NCBI GenBank assembly: GCA_003531115.1 | Contig: DQHT01000053.1 | Coordinates: forward strand, 23,145 to 29,878 | Direction: 5' to 3' | DNA length: 6,734 bases | Origin: Bacteroidota bacterium | GTDB taxonomy: Bacteria > Bacteroidota > Bacteroidia > UBA8524 | Shown here: positions 1 to 4,552 of the stretch, piece after piece | Layout: each line of letters begins with the position of its first letter | Numbering within the stretch: the first letter of the stretch is position 1 | The notes under the pieces: generated by a model | What the model saw: the letters and a program-made list of their open reading frames with translations, nothing else | Told to the model about the DNA's origin: nothing | The model's database searches: none | Translations under genes and position numbers: made by a program

Positions 1-922
1 GTGAAATCATATTGCCCAGTCCCTGTGCCTTTAATTCCCTGTTCGTAGGGGTGATCCGTTTAGCCGGGTCAAGTTTATCGGTAGCTTCAACGCAAAGAAG
101 GGTTTCCAGACTCGCTACAATGGCCATGATGATGGCAACTTTCCATACTTCAAAATTGCCCAGGGCCGTCCAATCCGGAAAACTGAATTGACTGAAAAAG
201 TCGGAGATGGAAACAGGTACCGGGATATTAACGACTTGCGATTGCGACAAACTAAAATCCAGTATACCTTCAGTGAAGGCGTAGTTCATGAGAATTCCTG
301 CAATCACCACCACAATTGGGCCCTGAAGCAATTGGAAAAATTTGCTTTTTTTCATCAGGACCACATCCCAAAGAATTAAGATGGCCATGGACACCAGAGT
401 AATGAGTACAGCTCCCGGATTAATAAAGTCAAGGGCTTTCCAGATTTCGCTGATGCTGTTTTCTCCGTCAACCTGGATGAAGGCCATGTCGCCTGCCGGG
501 TCTTTATCCCAGCCCAGTGCATGGGGTATTTGTTTGATGATGATTAAAAGCCCGATTCCGGTAAGCATACCTTTTATTACCGAATTGGGGAAGAAGTAGC
601 TGATAAAGCCCGCTTTAGCATAACCGAGAATAAGTTGCAGTGCACCTGCCAGAACAACGGCAGTTAAAAAAACTTCCCAGGACCCCAGGCTAGCAATTGC
701 ACTTAAAACGATAACTGCCAGTCCGGCTGCCGGTCCGCTCACACCCACCGAGGAGCCACTTGCCGCCCCCACCACGATACCACCGATAATACCGGCGATG
801 ATTCCTGAAAAAAGGGGTGCACCCGAAGCCAGGGCGATGCCAAGACAAAGCGGCAGGGCAACAAAAAACACGACAATGCTGGCGGGTAGATCACTTTTTA
901 ATTCCTTGAAAAGATGTTTCAT
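1..922 (-). CDS. SulP-family inorganic anion transporter (3' part outside window)
   Basis: This is an inner-membrane anion permease of the SulP/SLC26 family; members carry sulfate, bicarbonate or other anions, and the substrate cannot be told here. Translation from the ATG at 922-920 gives 307 uninterrupted codons before the window edge. The N-terminus (MKHLFKELKSDLPASIVVFF) leads into a hydrophobic, Gly/Ala-rich core. It includes the family-typical SVGVSGPAAGLAVIV segment near residues 58-72 and, close to the edge, ASLETLLCVEATDKLD followed by NRELKAQGLGN, a conserved SulP stretch. The last membrane helices and any C-terminal STAS domain are outside the window. The gene is divergent from a TetR-family regulator and the two share a short control region with an inverted repeat, so the regulator may control it. 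Family assignment is firm; substrate is unknown. Confidence 0.93.
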   Translation of the reverse strand, partial: MKHLFKELKSDLPASIVVFFVALPLCLGIALASGAPLFSGIIAGIIGGIVVGAASGSSVGVSGPAAGLAVIVLSAIASLGSWEVFLTAVVLAGALQLILGYAKAGFISYFFPNSVIKGMLTGIGLLIIIKQIPHALGWDKDPAGDMAFIQVDGENSISEIWKALDFINPGAVLITLVSMAILILWDVVLMKKSKFFQLLQGPIVVVIAGILMNYAFTEGILDFSLSQSQVVNIPVPVSISDFFSQFSFPDWTALGNFEVWKVAIIMAIVASLETLLCVEATDKLDPAKRITPTNRELKAQGLGNMIS

Positions 923-943
923 GACAGGTGATTCCTTTGGCTA

Positions 944-951
944 CAAAAATA
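944..951 (-). promoter_or_regulatory. -7 promoter box of the SulP gene
   Basis: On the minus strand this reads TATTTTTG, a perfect match to the Bacteroidota -7 consensus TAnnTTTG. It lies 21 bases upstream of the SulP ATG, so transcription would begin around 937-940. I see no clear TTG -33 element at normal spacing. The GATAG/CTATC inverted repeat occupies that zone instead. Confidence 0.55.
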
Positions 952-968
952 GGATAAATATTTAAAAT

Positions 969-983
969 GATAGTAAAGCTATC
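969..983. promoter_or_regulatory. Candidate operator: GATAG-N5-CTATC inverted repeat
   Basis: A perfect 5-bp inverted repeat with a 5-base centre (GATAG TAAAG CTATC) sits between the divergent SulP and TetR-family genes. It starts 17 bases upstream of the SulP -7 box and ends 26 bases upstream of the regulator's -7 box. It therefore overlaps the expected -33 region of both promoters. GTAAA also recurs at 973, 984 and 994, at 11- and 10-base steps, that is, on one helical face. Position and symmetry suit a TetR-family operator controlling both genes, but this is inference from layout only. Confidence 0.4.
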
Positions 984-1009
984 GTAAATAATTGTAAAAT
1001 ATTTTTTTG

Positions 1010-1017
1010 TATATTTG
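1010..1017 (+). promoter_or_regulatory. -7 promoter box of the TetR-family gene
   Basis: TATATTTG followed by CA is a perfect TAnnTTTG box. Transcription would start near 1021-1025, giving a leader of about 50 bases before the ATG at 1076. The nearest upstream TTG (992-994) is 15 bases away, shorter than the usual spacing, so the -33 assignment is weak. This box makes a start at the in-frame TTG at 1007 implausible, because that codon would lie upstream of the transcript. Confidence 0.6.
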
Positions 1018-1075
1018 CACACGCTTGTATGGGTGCTATACTTGCAGGAATAAATTGGTTAAACACATAACAAGG

Positions 1076-1753
1076 ATGAAAGTTCAGTTACGCGTGAATA
1101 TGAATGAGGCGCTGTTCCTTCGTAACCCCGAAGAAACGGATCTGGGAAAAAAGATCATCAAATACAGTATCCTGCTTATCCATAAAAACGGATTTGAGTC
1201 CTTTACCTTTAAAAAACTTGCCGAGGAAAGTGGAACGACTGAGGCAAGCATTTATCGATATTTTGAAAACAAACACCGCTTACTCATTTATCTGGTAACC
1301 TGGTATTGGTCCTGGCTCGAATACCAAATCAGTTTTCAAACCAACAACATGGCCGACCCCGTAAAGCGTTTAAGGAAGGTGATCAAACTGCTGACTACAA
1401 CCGTGGAAGATGATGACAGCACGAGTTATGTGAATGAAAGCCTGCTGCACCAGATCGTTATTTCTGAAGGGTCAAAATCTTTTCTGACCAAACATGTGGG
1501 CGAGGATAATAAGCTTCATTTTTTTAAACCGTATAAGGATCTATGTGCGGTTATAGGCAACATGATACTGGCTTGTAACCCGGATTATAAATATCCCAAA
1601 TCATTGGCATCAACCATCGTAGAAATGGCCCATTTTCAGAATTTTTTTATGCATAACCTTCCATCGCTGACCGATTTTGGGCTTAAAAAGGAAGAAGCTG
1701 AGATTGTAGATTTCCTCAATGATCTGGTATTTACCAGTCTGAACAAAAGTTAA
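1076..1753 (+). CDS. TetR/AcrR-family transcriptional regulator
   Basis: A 225-residue DNA-binding protein of normal TetR-family length. Residues about 22-70 form the typical N-terminal three-helix domain: KKIIKYSILLIHKNGFESFTF, then the helix-turn-helix KKLAEESGTTEASIYRYFENK, then the LLIYLV start of the core. The remaining ~150 residues are the ligand/dimerisation domain and show no motif that identifies an effector. The ATG at 1076 is chosen because the longer reading from TTG at 1007 starts inside the -7 box; an ATG at 1100 is a further in-frame alternative. The gene is divergent from the SulP transporter and convergent with acr3, overlapping the latter by four bases. By position the likely targets are its own promoter and the SulP gene; acr3 is possible but less certain. 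Family call is secure; ligand and targets are inferred. Confidence 0.9.
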   Translation: MKVQLRVNMNEALFLRNPEETDLGKKIIKYSILLIHKNGFESFTFKKLAEESGTTEASIYRYFENKHRLLIYLVTWYWSWLEYQISFQTNNMADPVKRLRKVIKLLTTTVEDDDSTSYVNESLLHQIVISEGSKSFLTKHVGEDNKLHFFKPYKDLCAVIGNMILACNPDYKYPKSLASTIVEMAHFQNFFMHNLPSLTDFGLKKEEAEIVDFLNDLVFTSLNKS

Positions 1754-2787
1754 ATAAATTTATGGGCGCTTCCATTGGCATATTTCACAAGGGCCAGCAT
1801 TACCGGAACTTCCACTAAAACACCAACAACGGTTGTGAGGGTGGCCCCCGAATCAAATCCAAAAAGCATGATGGCTACAGCCACGGCAAGTTCAAAAAAG
1901 TTACTGGCTCCAATCAGGGCAGCCGGGGCAGCAATGCGGTGGGCCAATTTCCATTTATACGCCCATCCATAAGCAATAAAGAATATCAGGAAAGTTTGTA
2001 GGATTAGCGGAATAGCCAATAAAAGAATGGTTATAGGATTTTTGAGGATTATTTCTCCCTGAAACGAAAAGATGATGATCAGGGTGAGCAGGAGTCCCAC
2101 GATGGTTGTGCTTTTAAACCGGGGAATAAAAGTATGTTCAAAGTAGGGCAGTCCTTTTCTGTAAACCAGCAGCTTTCTGGTAATTACGGACATTGCCAGC
2201 GGTATCACTACAAAAAGTACTACGGAAAGCAATAAGGTCTTCCATGGAATAAGAATACCGCCTATTCCCAGCAGAAGGCTGACTATGGGAACAAAGGCGA
2301 TCAGGATAACAAGGTCGTTCAGCGCAACCTGCACAAGGGTATATGCCGGGTCGCCTTTAGTGAGGTGGCTCCATACAAATACCATCGCCGTGCAGGGTGC
2401 AGCTCCCAGTAATACAGCTCCGGCCAGGTATTCTGATGCCAATTCCGTTGGCATGAATGCTTTATAAAGCACAAAGAAAAACAGCCAGGCAATTCCGAAC
2501 ATGGTAAATGGCTTAATCAGCCAATTGACACTCAGGGTGATCATTAGTCCATTAGGCATTTTGACTGCGTTAAGCACGGATCCGAAGTCTATTTTAAGCA
2601 TCATCGGAAAGATCATTACCCAAATCAAAACAGCAATAGGAAGGGAGACATTGGCGTACTCCCATCGGTTTAAGAGCTCAGGCACCTGCGGCAGGTATTT
2701 GCCTACAGCTATTCCTGCACCTATACACAAGGCTACCCATACACTCAGGTAGCGATCGAAAAAGGAGATTCCCTGAACCTTATTCAT
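1750..2787 (-). CDS. acr3: ACR3-family arsenite efflux permease
   Basis: A 345-residue inner-membrane carrier that exports arsenite, As(III), using the proton gradient; some relatives also move antimonite. The sequence has about ten hydrophobic segments and the ACR3 signatures. GAAPCTAMVFVWSHLTKGDP carries the conserved cysteine (Cys132), VALNDLVI follows, and the C-terminal VGVLVEVPVML carries the conserved glutamate (Glu326). Both residues match those shown to be essential in characterised ACR3 proteins. The ATG at 2787 is preferred because it yields the usual short N-terminus before SFFDRYLSVW; a TTG at 2820 would add 11 residues. Its stop codon interlocks with that of the convergent TetR-family gene. 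No arsR, arsC or arsM is visible in the window. The nearest same-strand genes are two small cysteine-rich proteins, separated from it by a palindrome-rich gap. Family is clear; specificity for arsenite over antimonite is inferred. Confidence 0.93.
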   Translation of the reverse strand: MNKVQGISFFDRYLSVWVALCIGAGIAVGKYLPQVPELLNRWEYANVSLPIAVLIWVMIFPMMLKIDFGSVLNAVKMPNGLMITLSVNWLIKPFTMFGIAWLFFFVLYKAFMPTELASEYLAGAVLLGAAPCTAMVFVWSHLTKGDPAYTLVQVALNDLVILIAFVPIVSLLLGIGGILIPWKTLLLSVVLFVVIPLAMSVITRKLLVYRKGLPYFEHTFIPRFKSTTIVGLLLTLIIIFSFQGEIILKNPITILLLAIPLILQTFLIFFIAYGWAYKWKLAHRIAAPAALIGASNFFELAVAVAIMLFGFDSGATLTTVVGVLVEVPVMLALVKYANGSAHKFI

Positions 2788-2792
2788 TGGTG

Positions 2793-2820
2793 CAAGTTTA
2801 AAGAATTCGGTGGGAAGCAA
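2793..2820 (-). promoter_or_regulatory. Weak candidate promoter of acr3
   Basis: On the minus strand TTG (2820-2818) is followed after 17 bases by TAAACTTG (2800-2793), one mismatch from TAnnTTTG. The spacing suits a Bacteroidota -33/-7 promoter. Transcription would then begin almost at the acr3 ATG (2787), giving a leaderless or near-leaderless message. The box mismatch and very short leader keep confidence low; acr3 may instead be read from further upstream. Confidence 0.25.
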
Positions 2821-2835
2821 TGTTAATTTAGTATA

Positions 2836-2849
2836 AACGAACAGTCGTT
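2836..2849. promoter_or_regulatory. Candidate operator upstream of acr3 (AACGA-N4-TCGTT)
   Basis: A perfect 5-bp inverted repeat around a 4-base centre (AACGA ACAG TCGTT) lies 48 bases upstream of the acr3 ATG and just upstream of its candidate -33 element. The half-site style resembles operators bound by TetR-family dimers. Its sequence differs from the GATAG/CTATC repeat next to the regulator gene, so a single regulator for both is not supported by sequence. Confidence 0.3.
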
Positions 2850-2922
2850 CTTCTTTTCTCCCGGCACATGGAGCGTGGTGCTTAAAATAGAAAAGAGGTC
2901 AATTCCGGGGATTCCTCAGGAC

Positions 2923-2935
2923 GCCCTTTCAGGGC
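2923..2935 (-). repeat. Small GAA-loop hairpin, copy 1
   Basis: On the minus strand GCCCT GAA AGGGC forms a 5-bp stem with a GAA loop. It has the same fold as the hairpins at 2990-3002 and 3048-3060, with a C-G pair where those have T-A, so the pairing is kept while the bases change. Confidence 0.55.
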
Positions 2936-2961
2936 TTGGTTTCTTGCGGGTGGTTTAGAAT

Positions 2962-2980
2962 CCCCGGGATACTCCCGGGG
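2962..2980. repeat. GC-rich hairpin CCCCGGG/CCCGGGG
   Basis: A perfect 7-bp stem around the 5-base loop ATACT. It is the larger hairpin of the left palindromic unit and sits next to the TCTTCT linker (minus strand). No T-run follows on either side, so it is not a typical intrinsic terminator. Confidence 0.55.
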
Positions 2981-2989
2981 TAAGAAGAT

Positions 2990-3002
2990 GTCCTTTCTGG
3001 AC
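2990..3002 (-). repeat. Small GAA-loop-type hairpin, copy 2 (imperfect)
   Basis: The minus strand reads GTCCAGAAAGGAC, four paired bases with an A-A mismatch at the top of the stem. It matches copy 3 (3048-3060) in inverted orientation at 12 of 13 bases. Confidence 0.5.
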
Positions 3003-3047
3003 TAGAATTTTGTTGCGAAAATATTCGTTCAGGAGGACAAGCACCTA

Positions 3048-3060
3048 GTCCTGAAAGGAC
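3048..3060 (+). repeat. Small GAA-loop hairpin, copy 3
   Basis: GTCCT GAA AGGAC forms a perfect 5-bp stem. It opens the right-hand palindromic unit and is directly preceded by CTAG, as is copy 2 on the other strand. Confidence 0.55.
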
Positions 3061-3062
3061 GT

Positions 3063-3096
3063 CTTCTAACCCATGACGCCAGTCATGGGTTAGAAG
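3063..3096. repeat. Perfect 15-bp stem-loop
   Basis: CTTCTAACCCATGAC (3063-3077) and its exact reverse complement (3082-3096) flank a GCCA loop. This is the strongest secondary structure in the window. It lies between the exported cysteine-rich gene and acr3 on the minus strand. It could act as an RNA processing or stability element in a read-through transcript, but it has no T-tract and is better read as part of the REP-like cluster. Confidence 0.7.
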
Positions 3097-3118
3097 CTAT
3101 CCAGGTGAGAATTTAGCC

Positions 3119-3133
3119 CCCGCAGGGAGCGGG
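3119..3133. repeat. CCCGC/GCGGG hairpin downstream of the small-protein gene
   Basis: A 5-bp GC stem around AGGGA lies 20-34 bases beyond the stop codon of the exported cysteine-rich gene. The position would suit a terminator, but there is no T-run after it on the minus strand. It may be a fragment of the neighbouring palindromic cluster. Confidence 0.35.
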
Positions 3134-3152
3134 TGTGAATGGATGGAACGCT

Positions 3153-3344
3153 CTATTCCGGCTTGCACGCGCTTTCGTCGTACTCACACGTAGAAGGATC
3201 GCATTCCTCTTCGCAACAGTCCTCATCGCTGATTTCGCAGCAGCTTTCGTCTGACTTTTCGCTGGTTCCTGCATTGGCAAAAACAAAGAAACTTCCGGCA
3301 GTAAAGGCCAGTGCTGTAATGGTGATAAGAAGGTGTTTTTTCAT
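3153..3344 (-). CDS. Exported small acidic cysteine-rich protein, family unknown
   Basis: A 63-residue protein that I do not recognise. Residues 1-25 are a clear Sec signal peptide: MKKH, a hydrophobic stretch, then FANA with cleavage expected after Ala25. The 38-residue mature part is extreme in composition: seven cysteines (35, 36, 43, 44, 48, 53, 60) and fifteen Asp/Glu against two Lys. There is no cysteine at the cleavage site, so it is not a lipoprotein. Such a peptide in the periplasm could bind soft metals or arsenite through its thiols, like a metallothionein, or carry disulfides; this is inference. The start is supported by an A-run directly before the ATG. It lies 65 bases after the cytoplasmic cysteine-rich gene on the same strand and upstream of acr3. 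A 29-bp element shared with that gene precedes it. Confidence 0.8.
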   Translation of the reverse strand: MKKHLLITITALAFTAGSFFVFANAGTSEKSDESCCEISDEDCCEEECDPSTCEYDESACKPE

Positions 3345-3366
3345 TTTTTATACATCTATAAAAAGG

Positions 3367-3395
3367 AAGACGCTGGTAATAAAAAATGATGCACT
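3367..3395 (-). promoter_or_regulatory. Shared bipartite element, copy 1 (before the exported Cys-rich gene)
   Basis: The coding strand reads AGTGCATCA, a 13-base T-rich stretch, then GCGTCTT. The same 9-base and 7-base blocks at the same spacing recur at 3662-3690. The element begins 14 bases after the upstream stop codon and ends 22 bases before the ATG. It is a candidate promoter or operator; no TAnnTTTG box is visible here, so an alternative sigma factor is conceivable. Confidence 0.5.
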
Positions 3396-3409
3396 GCCTT
3401 TAATCAAAA

Positions 3410-3622
3410 TTAACAGCAGGAACTTTTTTTAAGGGTCGGTCCGGTGCTACCGCAACCGCAGCCTAACTCTCCATCCGCCTTTTTCTCTTCATCGAGCAGG
3501 CAGCAGGCATCGGCATTTGAAGTCGGTGCTCCTCCGCAACAACCTGCTTCAGGCTCCGAATTTCGGGCCTCCACATGGTTCATGGTAATTTTTTGAAGGG
3601 GGGCAATTGATGATCTTTCCAT
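3410..3622 (-). CDS. Cytoplasmic small cysteine-rich protein, family unknown
   Basis: A 70-residue protein without signal peptide or membrane segment. I cannot name its family. It holds eight cysteines in short clusters: GCCGG (28-29), ACC (40-41), GCGCG (55, 57) and a terminal SSCC (69-70), separated by a charged stretch LDEEKKADGE. Paired and C-x-C cysteines at both ends suggest thiolate binding of a soft metal or of As(III), in keeping with acr3 downstream; this is inference from composition and location. The ATG at 3622 is chosen because it follows an A-run like that of its neighbour; Met14 is an alternative start that would leave the cysteine region intact. The gene lies 81 bases after the beta-barrel gene and 65 bases before the exported cysteine-rich gene, all on one strand. 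Confidence 0.78.
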   Translation of the reverse strand: MERSSIAPLQKITMNHVEARNSEPEAGCCGGAPTSNADACCLLDEEKKADGELGCGCGSTGPTLKKSSCC

Positions 3623-3661
3623 TTTTTTAGTCTTTAAGTAAGTGAATTGTTTTCACCCAAA

Positions 3662-3690
3662 AAGACGCAATAAAAAAAGAATGATGCACT
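3662..3690 (-). promoter_or_regulatory. Shared bipartite element, copy 2 (before the cytoplasmic Cys-rich gene)
   Basis: This is the second occurrence of AGTGCATCA-N13-GCGTCTT on the coding strand, again with a T-rich 13-base centre. It starts 13 bases after the stop codon of the beta-barrel gene and ends 39 bases before the ATG. Sequence beyond the element is not similar between the two copies. Confidence 0.5.
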
Positions 3691-3703
3691 CTGGTCTTCC
3701 CTA

Positions 3704-4327
3704 CTAAAAATTATACCTTACCCCTAAACCACCCTGTGTCCAGAAGAAAAATGGTTCGTCGATAACTTCCATAAAAAGGGTCACATCGGCAAATACAGAA
3801 AATGGCGCGGTTTTAAAGCGGTATTCGAGGCCAAGGACCCCGTCAACTCCAAGGTCAATATCCGAAACCCTTTCTCCACGCGCAATATACCATTCGGGAT
3901 CTCCGTCTAATTTATACCGGTAGTCGAAATCGTAGGTTTGGTAACGGAATTGTCCCCCAAGCCCATAATACCAATGCAAACCTTCCGTACTTTCATGTCC
4001 TATTTTGCTCAGCGGATTATTGAACAGGTAATGCACCTGTATGCCAATAGGTTGGCTCGAGCGGTATCCGATATATTGAAATTCTTTGTAACCGAATTTT
4101 TGGTTGCCGTACCAGTGATTAAAGCGATCATTATACCAATACTTTGGTCCCCACACATGAGTACGCCCTATACTCAGTTCAAGGGCATTTTTGTTGAAGT
4201 ATTTTTTAACCGTGATCCCGGAAGGGTCTCCGAGTCGGATACCAACTCCCCAGGTGTCCTGTGCGTGTAAAACATTGCCGGCAGCCAATAAGACAATTCC
4301 GAGCAAAAAAGCTTTTAAGTGGTTCAT
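3704..4327 (-). CDS. Predicted outer-membrane beta-barrel protein
   Basis: A 207-residue secreted protein. Residues 1-22 form a Sec signal peptide ending VLHA, with cleavage expected before Gln23. The mature part begins DTWGVGIRLGDPSGITVKKYF and has alternating aromatic and polar residues with many Tyr/Trp/Phe and Gly turns. It ends GLGVRYNF with a terminal phenylalanine, as expected for barrels assembled by the BAM complex. Its length suits a small eight-stranded barrel. No catalytic motif is seen, so it could be a structural, adhesion or small-solute protein. It is the first of three genes on the minus strand ahead of acr3 and is divergent from ribBA. Shared transcription with the cysteine-rich genes is possible but unproven. 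The barrel class is well supported; the function is unknown. Confidence 0.85.
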   Translation of the reverse strand: MNHLKAFLLGIVLLAAGNVLHAQDTWGVGIRLGDPSGITVKKYFNKNALELSIGRTHVWGPKYWYNDRFNHWYGNQKFGYKEFQYIGYRSSQPIGIQVHYLFNNPLSKIGHESTEGLHWYYGLGGQFRYQTYDFDYRYKLDGDPEWYIARGERVSDIDLGVDGVLGLEYRFKTAPFSVFADVTLFMEVIDEPFFFWTQGGLGVRYNF

Positions 4328-4552
4328 AACAAATAGTTTAGGATTAAATTTTAAGGTTCCCCGCCTATTCTATGCATTTAATCTGGCTGAACAGCTTGAA
4401 AACCAGCATGCAAGATAGGTAAAAAAATTGAGAAAATGCATACTTTGTGCTGTCAGGAATGGGATTATTGAACCTGGCGCATCCTGTCTTGTCCTGTTAT
4501 TACGATGTTCTCTGATACGGAGTCATTTTTCTTACCTTTGCGTCATCTTATT
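4328..4552. other. Divergent intergenic region between the barrel gene and ribBA
   Basis: This 225-base stretch carries the ribBA -7 box and an inverted repeat, TATGCATTT at 4371-4379 with AAATGCATA at 4434-4442. I find no convincing TAnnTTTG box for the barrel gene. The conserved FMN riboswitch sequences are absent. No RNA gene or other coding region is evident. Confidence 0.5.
4533..4540 (+). promoter_or_regulatory. -7 promoter box of ribBA
   Basis: TACCTTTG is a perfect TAnnTTTG match and ends 12 bases before the ATG at 4553. Transcription would begin about 4544-4547, leaving a leader of under ten bases. The box also decides the start codon, since the upstream in-frame ATG at 4505 would not be on the transcript. 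No TTG -33 element is found at standard spacing. Confidence 0.55.

Larger units (their letters stand above)
2905..3133. repeat. Cluster of REP-like palindromic units between acr3 and the small-protein gene
   Basis: Most of the 365-base gap between acr3 and the exported cysteine-rich protein consists of nested palindromes. Arms at 2978-3005 and 3045-3072 are inverted copies (25 of 28 bases match). They flank a 39-base spacer and form two head-to-head units. Each unit is CTAG, a small GAA-loop hairpin, a TCTTCT linker, then a larger GC-rich or long hairpin. A third GAA-loop hairpin lies at 2923-2935, and a CCCGC/GCGGG hairpin at 3119-3133 may be a further fragment. CCGGGGATTC (2905-2914) is complementary to GAATCCCCGG (2958-2967). 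The arrangement looks like REP/BIME-type elements mobilised by RAYT (IS200-like) transposases, but no transposase is in the window, so this class assignment is inference. Confidence 0.6.

Noticed and set aside
188..599. Two plus-strand open frames within the first 600 bases
   Set aside because: They lie antisense to the SulP transporter, which translates without interruption on the minus strand with clear family motifs.
1007..1075. Longer N-terminus for the TetR-family protein from TTG at 1007
   Set aside because: The codon lies directly before the TATATTTG promoter box, so it would be upstream of the transcript. The added residues do not resemble a TetR N-terminus.
3119..3133. Hairpin as an intrinsic terminator of the exported cysteine-rich gene
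   Set aside because: No T-run follows the stem on the minus strand, so the standard terminator form is not met. The palindrome-rich context offers another explanation.
2905..3133. CRISPR array
   Set aside because: The repeats are inverted and unequal, with no regular direct repeats or uniform spacers.
3367..3395. T-rich element after the cytoplasmic Cys-rich gene as an intrinsic terminator
   Set aside because: There is a T-run but no stem of useful length before it. The identical flanking blocks in two places point to a specific site rather than a terminator.
3139..3432. A 97-codon plus-strand open frame over the small-protein genes
   Set aside because: It is antisense to the exported cysteine-rich gene, whose signal peptide and cysteine pattern are far more protein-like. 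Its serine-rich translation mirrors the acidic/cysteine codons opposite.
4505..4552. Longer N-terminus for RibBA from ATG at 4505
   Set aside because: The promoter box TACCTTTG lies inside this stretch, and RibB domains normally begin close to the ATG at 4553.
4328..4552. FMN riboswitch ahead of ribBA
   Set aside because: The conserved riboswitch blocks are not seen, and the promoter box lies too close to the start codon to allow such a leader.
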